The translations under genes were made by a program, and so were the position numbers. A stretch of DNA of 37,507 nucleotides. Origin: Candidatus Limivivens intestinipullorum. GTDB taxonomy: Bacteria; Bacillota; Clostridia; Lachnospirales; Lachnospiraceae. The notes below the pieces were generated by a model. That model did not search any database. It saw nothing but the letters and a program-made list of their open reading frames with translations, and had not been told where the DNA came from. Of the stretch, positions 7,946 through 16,319 are shown piece after piece (position 1 is the stretch's first letter; every line of letters starts with the position of its first letter). The stretch spans positions 1 to 37,507 of the forward strand of contig DVIQ01000069.1 in the NCBI GenBank assembly GCA_018711185.1, read 5' to 3'.

Positions 7946-7974
7946 ATTATAGAGAACATTTGTTCTGTTTTCAA
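7946..7974 (-). promoter_or_regulatory. dinB operon promoter with LexA box in the spacer
   Basis: On the minus strand TTGAAA (7969-7974) and TATAAT (7946-7951) are separated by 17 bp. The spacer contains GAACATTTGTTC (7954-7965), a perfect match to the Gram-positive LexA (DinR) site GAAC-N4-GTTC. LexA bound there would cover the promoter completely. Expected transcript start is near 7939. Confidence 0.93.
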
Positions 7975-8571
7975 GGAACAGTTTTTTCCAAAAATTCTTC
8001 CTGCCGGATGGAGAACGCGGACAAAAGAGCGATCTGGAGCGTCAGGATGGAAACGCAGGCATCCACATATCCGATGTCCCGGAGAATCATCCAGGAAAGG
8101 GATCTCTTTTTCCTGGCCCGGATCATATTGACAGCCGCCAGCGTGATCTTGAAAAAAGCGTAGGCTGCCGCCGCATAAATCACAAGATCCGCATATACCT
8201 TTCCTCCCTCAAGATTTATCAAAAGAATGACCGCGCCTGCCAGGACCACCGCCATAAAGCAGAACAAAACCCCGTACAGGGTGCAGAGCTTTCGCTCTGA
8301 TTTTGGTGCCTTCTCCTTTTTCCGGAAACCGGGCAGCATCCCGTTTTGAGAAAGCCAGCCATACCGCATGGCGGCCAGGAGAATATAATACGCGGCCAGC
8401 GTCCCGAACCAGGGCGAATGACTTCTCCACCGCTCCGTTGAAAACAGCAAAAAGGATGTTCAGGGACAGGCCGGAAAAGGCCGTGAGTACGGTGCGGAAA
8501 TCCTTGTCACGCACAAGCCGGCAAAGCCACGGATGCCCCTCGATAAATTCGCCGACCGTCTTTTTCAGCAT
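7971..8571 (-). pseudogene. Frameshifted membrane protein of unknown function
   Basis: Two overlapping frames together give one plausible protein. The first (from ATG at 8571) reads MLKKTVGEFIEGHPWLCRLV to NILFAVFNGAV. The second picks up near 8430 with RSHSPWFGTLAAYYILLAAM and continues through about four more hydrophobic segments to a stop at 7971. A single-base indel around 8420-8435 would join them into roughly 195 residues. The family is not recognised. The stop falls inside the -35 of the dinB promoter, so the C terminus may also be shortened. Whether the frameshift is real or a sequencing error cannot be told from here. Confidence 0.65.
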
Positions 8572-8767
8572 TGGAATTTCCCAAGCCAGATAAAAAACGG
8601 CCAGAAAATTTCATTTGCTTCTCCTTCAATCGTTTGCCCTCCATTCCGCACTCCTGTTCCCTTTCTCACGGTCTTCGAAGACCGTGGCTGAACTTTTTAC
8701 TTTCTTTCTCTCCTTTGGGATACCATACATTCATTTTCTTCCTATTTCCGTTTTGTTTCAGAAATAT

Positions 8768-8813
8768 GAAACGCGCCCCGTCCGGTGCAGCACACCTTTT
8801 CGGGACGCGTTTC
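8768..8813. terminator. Possible terminator hairpin after the transposase fragment
   Basis: GAAACGCG-CCCG pairs with CGGG-CGCGTTTC around a long loop. The stem is strong but the following T-run is short on both strands. It lies immediately downstream of the transposase fragment. The remainder of the 8572-8814 gap shows no gene. Confidence 0.4.
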
Positions 8814-8814
8814 T

Positions 8815-9612
8815 TTACGGTTCTTCCCTCTGGGAAGCCGCCTCCTGTTCCTTGATTATCCGCAGAAGCAGGTGGTATTCGCTTGTATCGTCATAGTCTC
8901 CGGCGCACAGAGCCAGAATTTCCCTGGCGTCCTCCGTCACCTTTCGGATACGGCCTCTGGTTTTCTCGCTTCTTCCCCGGTCGATCATCCGCTTTTTTTC
9001 TTCCCCGTCGCAGTAGCGCAGCAGCTCTTCCGGCAAAAGCTTTGGGCTGCTGGCCGCGATTTTCTCCGCCAGATTTGCCGTGCAGCTGTAGAGGAGCTCC
9101 AGACGGCTCAGATTTTTAATATTCAGAGCAATGGTCAGGGCGTCCAGCTTTTTCAATCCCTGACAGCGCTCCTGTACCTTCGCGATCTCCTCTTTCAGAG
9201 AGCAGACGCATTCATAGAGCAGATCCGTGCCTGTTTTCTCCTCATAAGCCGTATTTCTGGCCCGGAACCGGCTTAAACTGCGGTCGCTCAAAGGCTGCTC
9301 CTTGAAACTTGTGGTGTGGAGGGCCACCTGATAACGTATGTCAAAAACCAGGGATTCCACAAGCTCGTCGTCTGTGCCGCCAAGAAGCTCTTTTAAGATC
9401 AGCGCCCCCACCAGAACGTTTACCGGCGTGTTGGGCCGGGAAACCTTGCTGCTGTAGAGGACCGCAAAGGGTTTTTCGTCAATGGCCGGAAAAACCAGTT
9501 CTCCAAAAGGAACTGCCCAGGATTTTTCCAGCATCCGCCGTTCCCGGTCCGTCAGGAAAAAGGACGGGTCATACAGGGAAATCTGCTGGTTCTCGTTTGT
9601 GGCAAAGGACAT
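8815..9612 (-). pseudogene. Truncated IS1182-family transposase
   Basis: 265 residues from MSFATNENQ, with AGGAGG 7-8 bp upstream. The N-terminal half is typical of IS1182 transposases (DUF772 region): FAVLYSSKVSRPNTPVNVLV, DELVESLVFDIRYQVALHT and KEQPLSDRSLSRFRARN. Intact members are about 450-550 residues and carry the DDE catalytic domain in the second half, which is absent here: the protein stops after QEAASQREEP. No terminal inverted repeats were identified nearby. It is therefore an inactive remnant, possibly still translated because its ribosome site is good. Confidence 0.85.
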
Positions 9613-9695
9613 CTTTTCACCTCCTGAAATCAGCGCTCCCACCGGAATCATTTTTCGCTTCACGGATGGAATACGCCTGCTTTTGCGCTGCTTTC

Positions 9696-10901
9696 TCAGA
9701 ACACGTATTTTTTCAGCCTGTCAAAGGCCTCGCAGACCCTGGATTTGGGCAGAGCAAGATTCATGCGGATACACTGCTCTCCGTGGAAAGGCCGTCCGTC
9801 CTGCCAGATCACGCCGTATTCCATGCCGGCATCCAGAAGCTCCTGGATCGTCTTTCCATGGGACGCGCACCACTGGGCGCAGTCCAAAAACAGCATATAG
9901 GTGCCCTGGGGTTTGGCCAGAGTCACACCCTCGAAGTTTTCCAGAATGAAATTGTAAGCGTAATCCACGTTTTCTGTAAGCACCTGGCAGAGCTCGTCCA
10001 CCCACTCATAGCCCTCCGGACGGTACGCGCCGATCAGCGCGTGCATGGAAAGAACGTTCATGGAGTTGTAATGGCACAGGGAGGACTCCTTTTCCACCCG
10101 CTCCCTGATCCAGGGATTATAGATAATATGATAAGCGCCGATCAGGCCAGCCAGATTAAAGGTCTTGGACGGGGCATAGAGGGCTACCGTCCGGTTTCTG
10201 GCGTCCTCTGAAACAGACTGCAGGGGAATGTGCTTATGGCCAAAAAGGAGAATGTCGGACCAGATCTCATCGCAGATCACATAGACGTCATACTTCCGGT
10301 AAAGCTCCATCACCCGCTCAAGCTCCCAGGCCTCCCACACACGGCCGGTGGGATTGTGGGGCGAACAGAAAATCGCCGTATGGATTTTCTCCTCTCTGAG
10401 CTTCTTCTCCATATCCTCAAAATCCATCCGCCAGATGCCGTTCCCGTCCCGTTTGAGGGGACTTAACACAATATGGTAGCCGTTATTCTCCAAAGAACCC
10501 GTAAAGCCGATGTAGGTAGGCGAGTGCAGAAGTACCTTGTCGCCCTTGGAGCAGAATACATTCAGCGCGCTCACCACACCGCCCAGAACACCGTTTTCAT
10601 AGCCAATGCACTCTTTTGTCAGGCCTTTTACGCCGTTTCGCCGCTCATGCCAGCGGATGATGGACGAGAAATACTCCTCCCTGGGGTCAAAATAGCCGTA
10701 AGTCGGGTGCTGTGCCCGTTCCACCAGGGCCTGGGTAATCGTCGGAGCCGTGGCAAAGTTCATATCCGCCACCCACATGGGAATCCGGTCAAACCCCTCT
10801 TTGGGGAGAACATTTTTCAGAAAAGGCGTATCCGCCGGTATATCCACCGCTATGGAATCCTTTCCATGCCGGTCAATGATGCTTGTAAAATCGTATTTCA
10901 T
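9696..10901 (-). CDS. MalY/PatB family PLP-dependent C-S lyase / aminotransferase
   Basis: 401 residues, full length for the family. It opens with the MalY/PatB pattern (DRIPMWVADMNFATAP). The PLP site is complete: Asn183 (SPHNPTGRVW), Asp211 (VICDEIWSD) and the Schiff-base Lys246 (YAPSKTFNLAGL). Characterised relatives cleave cystathionine or cysteine (beta C-S lyase), and E. coli MalY also dampens MalT. The substrate here cannot be decided from sequence. The start overlaps the stop of the upstream PF06541 gene by 4 bp (ATGA), so the two are co-translated. The overlap suggests a shared condition or pathway, but no known link exists. Confidence 0.9.
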   Translation of the reverse strand: MKYDFTSIIDRHGKDSIAVDIPADTPFLKNVLPKEGFDRIPMWVADMNFATAPTITQALVERAQHPTYGYFDPREEYFSSIIRWHERRNGVKGLTKECIGYENGVLGGVVSALNVFCSKGDKVLLHSPTYIGFTGSLENNGYHIVLSPLKRDGNGIWRMDFEDMEKKLREEKIHTAIFCSPHNPTGRVWEAWELERVMELYRKYDVYVICDEIWSDILLFGHKHIPLQSVSEDARNRTVALYAPSKTFNLAGLIGAYHIIYNPWIRERVEKESSLCHYNSMNVLSMHALIGAYRPEGYEWVDELCQVLTENVDYAYNFILENFEGVTLAKPQGTYMLFLDCAQWCASHGKTIQELLDAGMEYGVIWQDGRPFHGEQCIRMNLALPKSRVCEAFDRLKKYVF

Positions 10902-11806
10902 TCTCTTCTCCTTTCCAGATTGGCTTTAATTTCTTCCAATGCTTTTTTATATTTTTCTGAAATCGATCCGGGGTTTCTCTTCAAAATCCATTTTGCTCTG
11001 CGGACAACCTTATCTTTTGCCTTCGCGTTCCTTGCAGCCAAAAGCTTCTCCAGCTCGCCCCGCAGCCGCTCAAGCTCCGCCTTCATGGCAGCCGTTTTCT
11101 CCGCGTAGCTCTTTTCTGCCCCCGCAAAGAGTCCCTCCTCCTGAAGCTTCGCTGTCAGCTCCTTCCGGCTCTGTCCAAGCTTCTCCAAAAGCCTCTGGGA
11201 GTCATCCGCCAGAAACGCCGTAATCACATCCATACGTTTCTGAATCCGGTGCAGTTCCTGATTGTTCAGGGTAAGTTTCTTCAGCACCTCTTTCAGGTCC
11301 AGAGCCTCTCTCACGGACTGGACCGTATCCGCCGCGAACAGCGCGGTCAAAACGCAGGCCAGAGCCAGCGCCCCTTCCCCGGGAATCGCCAGAATCAAGA
11401 CTTCCGCCGGTTTATGTACCACACGAACCAGCAGAATGGAAAAGAATCCCCAAGCCAGGCTGCTGATCAGACAAATGTGACCGTTCAGATTCAACGGCTG
11501 ATTGCTGTAATCCCAATACCGTACATGAAAAATCCGTTCCATGGCCGCCCCGGTGAAGTATTCCAGAATCGTCGCACCCGCCATACCGGCCAGAAAAATC
11601 AGCGGAATGCTGTCACGCACCCGCATAGTCACAAGAAGAATCGTCATTGCGCCAAAGCCGTAGATCGGAAGGAGCGGTCCGTGCAGGAAGCCCCTGTTTA
11701 CCAGATGGCGCTTCTTCAGCGACACATAGCAGCTCTCCCAGATCCAGCCAATAAAACAGTACAGATAAAAAAACAGCAGCCACTGCACGAAACTATAGGG
11801 ATACAT
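10898..11806 (-). CDS. PF06541 (putative ABC permease, CmpB-like) membrane protein with coiled-coil tail
   Basis: 302 residues from MYPYSFVQWLLFFYLYCFIG, a start with GGAGG 5 bp upstream. The N-terminal half (about residues 1-165) has five or so membrane helices and the family signatures FIGWIWESCYVSLKK and NRGFLHGPLLPIYGFGA. The C-terminal 130 residues are cytoplasmic, strongly charged and predicted coiled coil (LDLKEVLKKLTLNNQELHRI onward), ending in a basic stretch. Despite the family name no ATPase partner is encoded nearby, and transport activity is not established. It overlaps the following MalY-type gene by 4 bp. Confidence 0.85.
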   Translation of the reverse strand: MYPYSFVQWLLFFYLYCFIGWIWESCYVSLKKRHLVNRGFLHGPLLPIYGFGAMTILLVTMRVRDSIPLIFLAGMAGATILEYFTGAAMERIFHVRYWDYSNQPLNLNGHICLISSLAWGFFSILLVRVVHKPAEVLILAIPGEGALALACVLTALFAADTVQSVREALDLKEVLKKLTLNNQELHRIQKRMDVITAFLADDSQRLLEKLGQSRKELTAKLQEEGLFAGAEKSYAEKTAAMKAELERLRGELEKLLAARNAKAKDKVVRRAKWILKRNPGSISEKYKKALEEIKANLERRRE

Positions 11807-11852
11807 AAAACCTCCGTTCCTGTCACGCGTGAGCAGATACCAGATCCCCTCA

Positions 11853-11900
11853 CAAGAAAAGGGATGCCGCAAATGGACTGAAGCATTCGCGGCATCCCTT
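11853..11900 (-). terminator. Rho-independent terminator of the murB-rapZ-whiA-crh operon
   Basis: On the minus strand AAGGGATGCCGC pairs with GCGGCATCCCTT around a loop that can pair further, and a short T-rich run (TTTTCTT) follows. It begins 14 bp after the crh-like stop. Confidence 0.88.
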
Positions 11901-11914
11901 GTATCTATCTGTTA

Positions 11915-12169
11915 TTATTTTCCGCTTAAATATTTTTCAATATCGTCCATGGCCTCTTTTTCATCGCCGCCGTCCGCCGTTACCGTAATGTCCTCACCGG
12001 CATTCAGCCCCAAAGTCATCATACCCATGATGCTCTTGGCATTGACCCTTTTCGTACTGCTCTCCACATAGATCTCACTCTCATACTGGCTCGCAACCTG
12101 TACCAATAACGCCACCGGCCTGGCCTCCAGCCCGCTTGGAATCTGAATCGTAATCGGTTTCCTAATCAT
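11915..12169 (-). CDS. HPr-like protein lacking the phosphocarrier histidine (Crh-like)
   Basis: 84 residues, a single HPr fold. The active-site motif reads GLEARPVALL, so Glu occupies position 15 where HPr has the PEP-phosphorylated His; the protein cannot carry phosphate in the PTS. Ser46 is kept exactly (NAKSIMG), the site of HPr kinase in Gram-positive HPr and Crh. Bacillus Crh has Gln15 and Ser46 and lies in the same yvcJ/rapZ-whiA gene neighbourhood, so this is very likely a Crh counterpart, acting in catabolite regulation or another Ser46-dependent control. It overlaps whiA by 8 bp and is followed by a terminator. Confidence 0.88.
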   Translation of the reverse strand: MIRKPITIQIPSGLEARPVALLVQVASQYESEIYVESSTKRVNAKSIMGMMTLGLNAGEDITVTADGGDEKEAMDDIEKYLSGK

Positions 12170-13130
12170 AATGTTTCTCCTCCTTACTCTCTCTCAGATC
12201 ATCCGCTATGGCGCTTAACTTCCTGAGTCTGTGGTTTACCCCAGACTTTCCAACCGGGGGAGTAAGCATCATCCCAAGCTCCTTCAGGGTGGCATCCGGC
12301 TGCTCAAGCCTGACCGCCGCCGTCTCCTTTAAACTGTCGGACAGTCTTTCAAATCCGATTGTCCTCTGGATATAACGGATATCCTCGATTTGCTTTACCG
12401 CCGCATTCACTGTTTTGTGGATATTGGCTGTTTCACAGTTGACTTTGCGGTTTACAGTATTTCTCATTTCCTTCAGAATCCTGACATTCTCCAGATTCAT
12501 CAGTGCATTATGGGCTTCCATAACGTTCAGAATATCAACAATCTGGGCGCCCTCTTTCAAATATACCACAAAATATTTTTTTCGCAATACTATTTTTGCA
12601 TCCAGGTCAAAAGAATTCATAATCACCGCAAGCTGACCTGCTTTTTCCTGTGTTGCGCAGACAATTTCAAAGTGGTAAGACTTTTTGGGATCACTGATGG
12701 AGCCGGATACCAGAAAGGCACCGCGCAGAAACGCGCGTTTGCAGCAGGAACTCTGAATCACCAGATTATCCGTAACCGACAGGTTCTCCCGAATATCCAG
12801 GCCCGGTCCCATCAGCTTCGCAGCCTTCAGCACACGGACCGCGTCCTCGTGATTCTTTATGAACACACTGTAAAGCCTGTTCTTTCGCGGACCGACATTC
12901 TGTCGGACAGCGATCTCTGTACTTATATTAAATGTTTTTTTTAATAATGTAAAGTATTTTCTTGCCACATAAAGATTTTCCGTATGAATTTTCAGAGCAT
13001 ACTGATCTCCGGCAGTAATAGACACTCTTCCGCACATGCTGATGATCGCGGCAATCTCCGCGATCTGGCAATGCCTGGCCGGACTGATCTGCCGGGACAG
13101 TTCCTCCTTCACCTCACTGGAAAAGGACAT
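12162..13130 (-). CDS. whiA: DNA-binding protein WhiA
   Basis: 322 residues, usual length. The N-terminal two-thirds match the degenerate LAGLIDADG homing-endonuclease fold of WhiA (FSSEVKEELSRQ, CCKRAFLRGAFLVSGSISDP). The C-terminal part is the helix-turn-helix domain (LKELGMMLTPPVGKSGVNHRLRKL). In Streptomyces WhiA controls sporulation genes; in Firmicutes it affects division and chromosome segregation. It starts 30 bp after rapZ with AGGAGG well placed. In Bacillus and many Clostridia yvcK lies between rapZ and whiA; it is absent here. Confidence 0.95.
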   Translation of the reverse strand: MSFSSEVKEELSRQISPARHCQIAEIAAIISMCGRVSITAGDQYALKIHTENLYVARKYFTLLKKTFNISTEIAVRQNVGPRKNRLYSVFIKNHEDAVRVLKAAKLMGPGLDIRENLSVTDNLVIQSSCCKRAFLRGAFLVSGSISDPKKSYHFEIVCATQEKAGQLAVIMNSFDLDAKIVLRKKYFVVYLKEGAQIVDILNVMEAHNALMNLENVRILKEMRNTVNRKVNCETANIHKTVNAAVKQIEDIRYIQRTIGFERLSDSLKETAAVRLEQPDATLKELGMMLTPPVGKSGVNHRLRKLSAIADDLRESKEEKHYD

Positions 13131-13160
13131 CTGACCACCTCCTGAGCGCTCTCCCGGGCG

Positions 13161-14018
13161 TCATTTCCGAATATCCCTGTGTTCCAGCCGGACTCCGTAC
13201 TCCTTTCGCGTACTCAGACGCTCAAAGAGACGGTTCGCGAGGGTGACAGACCGGTGCTTGCCGCCCGTACAGCCAATCCCGATCACAAGCTGATTTTTCC
13301 CCTCCAGGACATAATTCGGGATCAGGAAATCCAGCATATCCGTCAGCTTGTCCAGGAAAATCCCGGACAGCTCCGAGCCCATAACATAGTCCTGCACTTC
13401 CCGGTCATTGCCTGTTTTATGCTTCAGCTCTTCCACATAAAAGGGATTCGGCAGAAATCGTACGTCAAAGACCAGGTCGCAGTCCTGGGGGATTCCGTAT
13501 TTAAAGCCAAAGGACAGCACGCTAATCATCAGATTTTTAAAATCCTGGTTATCCATAAAAATCTTGTCCAGCTCCTGATTCAGCTCCCGCGTCAAGAGCT
13601 GGCTGGTGTCCAGTATGTAATCCGCCTTTTCCTTCAGGAATGCCAGTTTTTTTCGTTCCAGGGCGATTCCCCGGTCAATCCGCCCGTCCTTCGCCAGAGG
13701 ATGGCTGCGGCGTGTCTCCTTATAACGCTTCACAAGAACCGCGTCCGACGCGTCCAGATAAAGGATTTTGTAGGAAATTCCGCTGTTCTTTAAGGCTTCC
13801 AGAGCACAGTCCAGCTCCTCTAACGCCTGTCCGCTGCGGATATCCACCCCCAGGGCCACTCCCCGTACGTCACCGCCCAGGGTACCCGCCAGCTCCCCGA
13901 ATTTTTCAAGGAGGGCAATGGGCAGATTGTCCACACAGAAATATCCCATATCCTCAAGCATTCGAAGGGCCGTACTTTTCCCGGCCCCCGACATTCCCGT
14001 TACAATCACAAATCTCAT
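13161..14018 (-). CDS. rapZ: RapZ/YvcJ family nucleotide-binding protein
   Basis: 285 residues. Walker A is GMSGAGKS (8-15), and the family C-terminal region is present (LVIGIGCTGGKHRSVTLA). Bacillus YvcJ hydrolyses GTP. E. coli RapZ is an RNA adaptor for GlmZ and binds glucosamine-6-phosphate, linking it to wall precursor supply. Placement after murB (4-bp ATGA overlap) fits an envelope-precursor connection. The RNA-adaptor function of the enterobacterial protein should not be assumed here. Confidence 0.95.
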   Translation of the reverse strand: MRFVIVTGMSGAGKSTALRMLEDMGYFCVDNLPIALLEKFGELAGTLGGDVRGVALGVDIRSGQALEELDCALEALKNSGISYKILYLDASDAVLVKRYKETRRSHPLAKDGRIDRGIALERKKLAFLKEKADYILDTSQLLTRELNQELDKIFMDNQDFKNLMISVLSFGFKYGIPQDCDLVFDVRFLPNPFYVEELKHKTGNDREVQDYVMGSELSGIFLDKLTDMLDFLIPNYVLEGKNQLVIGIGCTGGKHRSVTLANRLFERLSTRKEYGVRLEHRDIRK

Positions 14019-14935
14019 AGAAACTCTCCCAACCGCTTAATCTCCGGTTCAAGGCGTACCCGGAACTTCTCGTATACCCGTTCCTGTACCTGCGCCATCA
14101 GCTCTGTCACATCCTTTGCCGTGGCGTTTCCTCTGTTGATAATAAAACCGCAGTGCTTTTCGGAAATCTGGGCGTCTCCCACCTGAAAACCGCAAAGACC
14201 GCTGTCCATGATCAGCTTCCCGGCAAAATACCCCTGGGGACGCTTAAAAGCGCTTCCGGCGCTTGGATACTCCAGCGGCTGCTTCGCGACACGCTGTCCC
14301 TTCAGCTCCTCCATCCGTCCGGCAATCTTTTTTGGATCTCCCGGTGAGAGCTGAAGAACCGTTTCCAGAACAATCCAGCCGTTTTTCCCGATACTGCTTG
14401 TGCGGTATCCCAAATCCAGCTCCTCCCTGCCAACGGTTTTGACCGTAAGTTCTTTGGTCAGTACCGCGGCCGAAAGAAGCACATCCTTCATCTCGCCTCC
14501 GTAGGCGCCGGCATTCATGCAGACCGCGCCGCCCATGGTTCCGGGAATCCCCGCCGCAAACTCAAAGCCCGTAAGACCATACTCCAGGGCCTTTTTCGCG
14601 ACCTTTGACAAAAGAGCACCTGCCTGAACCCTCAGCCGGTCCCCCTCCCGGATAATGTCGCAGTAATTTTTAAACACCTGCATCACCACGCCCCGGAATC
14701 CCAGATCGCCCACCAAAAGATTGCTTCCGTTTCCCAGAATAAAGCAGGGAACCGAGGCTTCCCGACATACTTTCAGTACCTCGGCCATTTCCGTTCTGCT
14801 GTGGGGCTGAACAAAGTAGTCCGCTGGTCCCCCGATCCGGAAGGTTGTGTGCTTTTTCATCGGCTCATCCGTAAAGGTGTGATCGCTTCCTACGATCCCG
14901 CATAGCTGTTCCCATAATTTCTGATTCACATTCAA
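14015..14935 (-). CDS. murB: UDP-N-acetylenolpyruvoylglucosamine reductase
   Basis: 306 residues, FAD-binding type 4 fold. FAD motifs are seen in PCFILGNGSNLLV and AAGIPGTMGGAVCMNAGAYGGEM. The catalytic Ser lies in YPSAGSAFKRP and the Glu near the C terminus in LEPEIKRLG. The enzyme reduces UDP-GlcNAc-enolpyruvate to UDP-MurNAc in the cytoplasm. It is first in the murB-rapZ-whiA-crh operon. Its ribosome site is modest (AGCAGG). Its promoter lies upstream of an inserted MITE, so the mRNA should carry a structured leader of about 160 nt. Confidence 0.96.
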   Translation of the reverse strand: MNVNQKLWEQLCGIVGSDHTFTDEPMKKHTTFRIGGPADYFVQPHSRTEMAEVLKVCREASVPCFILGNGSNLLVGDLGFRGVVMQVFKNYCDIIREGDRLRVQAGALLSKVAKKALEYGLTGFEFAAGIPGTMGGAVCMNAGAYGGEMKDVLLSAAVLTKELTVKTVGREELDLGYRTSSIGKNGWIVLETVLQLSPGDPKKIAGRMEELKGQRVAKQPLEYPSAGSAFKRPQGYFAGKLIMDSGLCGFQVGDAQISEKHCGFIINRGNATAKDVTELMAQVQERVYEKFRVRLEPEIKRLGEFL

Positions 14936-14964
14936 TACCTGCTTTTCTTCTAAATATAAATTAT

Positions 14965-15098
14965 GTAACAGTTCAGCCCTGCTGAACCGTTACATGCAAA
15001 ATCCATGTAAAATCGCCTGCGGCGATGGGATTTTGCACTCCTGAATCACGTTCTTACGGTCTGCGCAGCATGTGCGCAGACCTGGGCTGAACTGTTAC
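14965..15098 (+). mobile_element. Complete 134-bp MITE with 15-bp terminal inverted repeats and 8-bp target duplication
   Basis: The left end GTAACAGTTCAGCCC is the perfect inverse of the right end GGGCTGAACTGTTAC. TAAATTAT occurs directly before the element (14957-14964) and directly after it (15099-15106), an 8-bp target duplication. It contains no coding frame. Three hairpins can form: the left end on itself (14965-14993); TGCAAAATCC with GGATTTTGCA around an inner ATCGCC/GGCGAT stem; and GGTCTGCGCA-GCATG-TGCGCAGACC (15058-15082), a perfect 10-bp stem. Terminal GTAA and an 8-bp duplication are described features of the IS66 family, so cross-mobilisation by an IS66-type transposase is a reasonable inference. 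It lies in the murB leader, directly after the -10. Confidence 0.9.
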
Positions 15099-15104
15099 TA
15101 AATT

Positions 15105-15133
15105 ATCATACACCAGCCCCCGCTTTTTCGCAA
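15105..15133 (-). promoter_or_regulatory. murB operon promoter
   Basis: On the minus strand TTGCGA (15128-15133), a 17-bp spacer and TATGAT (15105-15110). It lies in the gap after the upstream aminotransferase stop. The MITE begins 7 bp after the -10, so the predicted start of transcription falls at the element's edge. Confidence 0.75.
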
Positions 15134-15140
15134 CCCTGAA

Positions 15141-16319
15141 TCACTTGTTCAGTATCCCGCTGTCCGCGATGGCCTGTACCGCTTTTTCCATCTCCTCCGG
15201 CGGAAGAACCAGAGCAAGGCGCACATATCCCTCGCCCAGACTTCCGAAGCTGCTGCCCGGCGTGCAGAGTACGCCGGAACGCTCCACCAGCTCCATGCAG
15301 AACTCCTCTGAACTCTCAAATCCCTGGGGAATTGGCGCCCACACAAACATGGTTCCCTGGCTGTCCGGAACATTCCAGCCGATGCGGCGCAGTCCGCCGC
15401 AGAGGGCCTTCATCCGGCGCTCATACTCCATACACTGGATGCGAACCCCTTCCTGGGGACCGGTCAGGGCAGCGATGGCACCGTACTGTACCGGCAGGAA
15501 TACGCCGTAGTCGATCTGGGAACGGATAGCTTTAAATTTTTCGATAATCCTGCGGTTGCCCACCGCGAAGGAAATCCTGGCTCCCGTCAGATTGTAGGAT
15601 TTAGACAGGGAATAGAACTCGATGCCCACCTCCTTGGCGCCTTTATGGGCCAGAAAGGAGCCGCCCTTCCTGCCGCCGTATATGATATCCGAATAGGCGT
15701 TGTCATGCAGGATGATAATGTGGTGCTTTTTCGCGAAAGCGATCAAACGGTCGTAAAAATCATCGTCCGCCGCCGCGCATACCGGATTTAAGGGGTAGGA
15801 CACCACCATCAGCTTTGCCCTCTCCGCTACATCCTCGGGAATCCTGTCGAAATCCGGCAGAAAACCGTTTTCTTTTTTCAGCGGATAATACCAGAGCTGG
15901 CCGTCACAGAGCGCCGGCCCGATTCCGAAAATCGGATAGCCCGGATTGGGAGCCAGCACCAGATCCCCGGGATTGCAGACCGTCCAGGCAAAATGAGCCA
16001 TTCCCTCCTGGGATCCGTTTAAAGACATGATCTCGTCCGCTTCCAGCTCTACTCCAAAGCGTTCCAGATAGAAATCCTTCACCGCCCAAATCAGCTCCGG
16101 CTTGTCTTCCAGGGCATATTTATAATTTTCCGGCTTCTTCGCCGCCTCGGTCACCGCGTCGATAATGTGCTGTGCCGGCGGAAAATCAGGAGTGCCAACG
16201 GAAAGGTTATACACCGTCCTCCCCTGGGCCAGAAGCTCATTCTTTTTTTCATTCAGCACAGCAAAAATGCCCATCTGGAACATTTCCGCCTTTTTTGAAA
16301 ATTCAAATCCTTCTTCCAT
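15141..16319 (-). CDS. Class I/II aminotransferase, C-terminal part of the fusion, with its own start signals
   Basis: Read from the internal ATG at 16319 this gives a standard 392-residue aminotransferase. Its start MEEGFEFSKKAEMFQMGIFA is where separate family members begin, and GAGGG lies 9 bp upstream, so independent translation is possible. The PLP set is present: YPLNP (Asn178), Asp206 (LHDNAYSD) and Lys240 (YSLSKSYNLTG). The usual NPTG is NPVC. The nearest named relatives are LL-diaminopimelate or alanine/aspartate aminotransferase-like enzymes; the substrate is not decidable. An A7 run just upstream (coding YEKKRR) could be a slippage site or an assembly error. Confidence 0.85.
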   Translation of the reverse strand: MEEGFEFSKKAEMFQMGIFAVLNEKKNELLAQGRTVYNLSVGTPDFPPAQHIIDAVTEAAKKPENYKYALEDKPELIWAVKDFYLERFGVELEADEIMSLNGSQEGMAHFAWTVCNPGDLVLAPNPGYPIFGIGPALCDGQLWYYPLKKENGFLPDFDRIPEDVAERAKLMVVSYPLNPVCAAADDDFYDRLIAFAKKHHIIILHDNAYSDIIYGGRKGGSFLAHKGAKEVGIEFYSLSKSYNLTGARISFAVGNRRIIEKFKAIRSQIDYGVFLPVQYGAIAALTGPQEGVRIQCMEYERRMKALCGGLRRIGWNVPDSQGTMFVWAPIPQGFESSEEFCMELVERSGVLCTPGSSFGSLGEGYVRLALVLPPEEMEKAVQAIADSGILNK

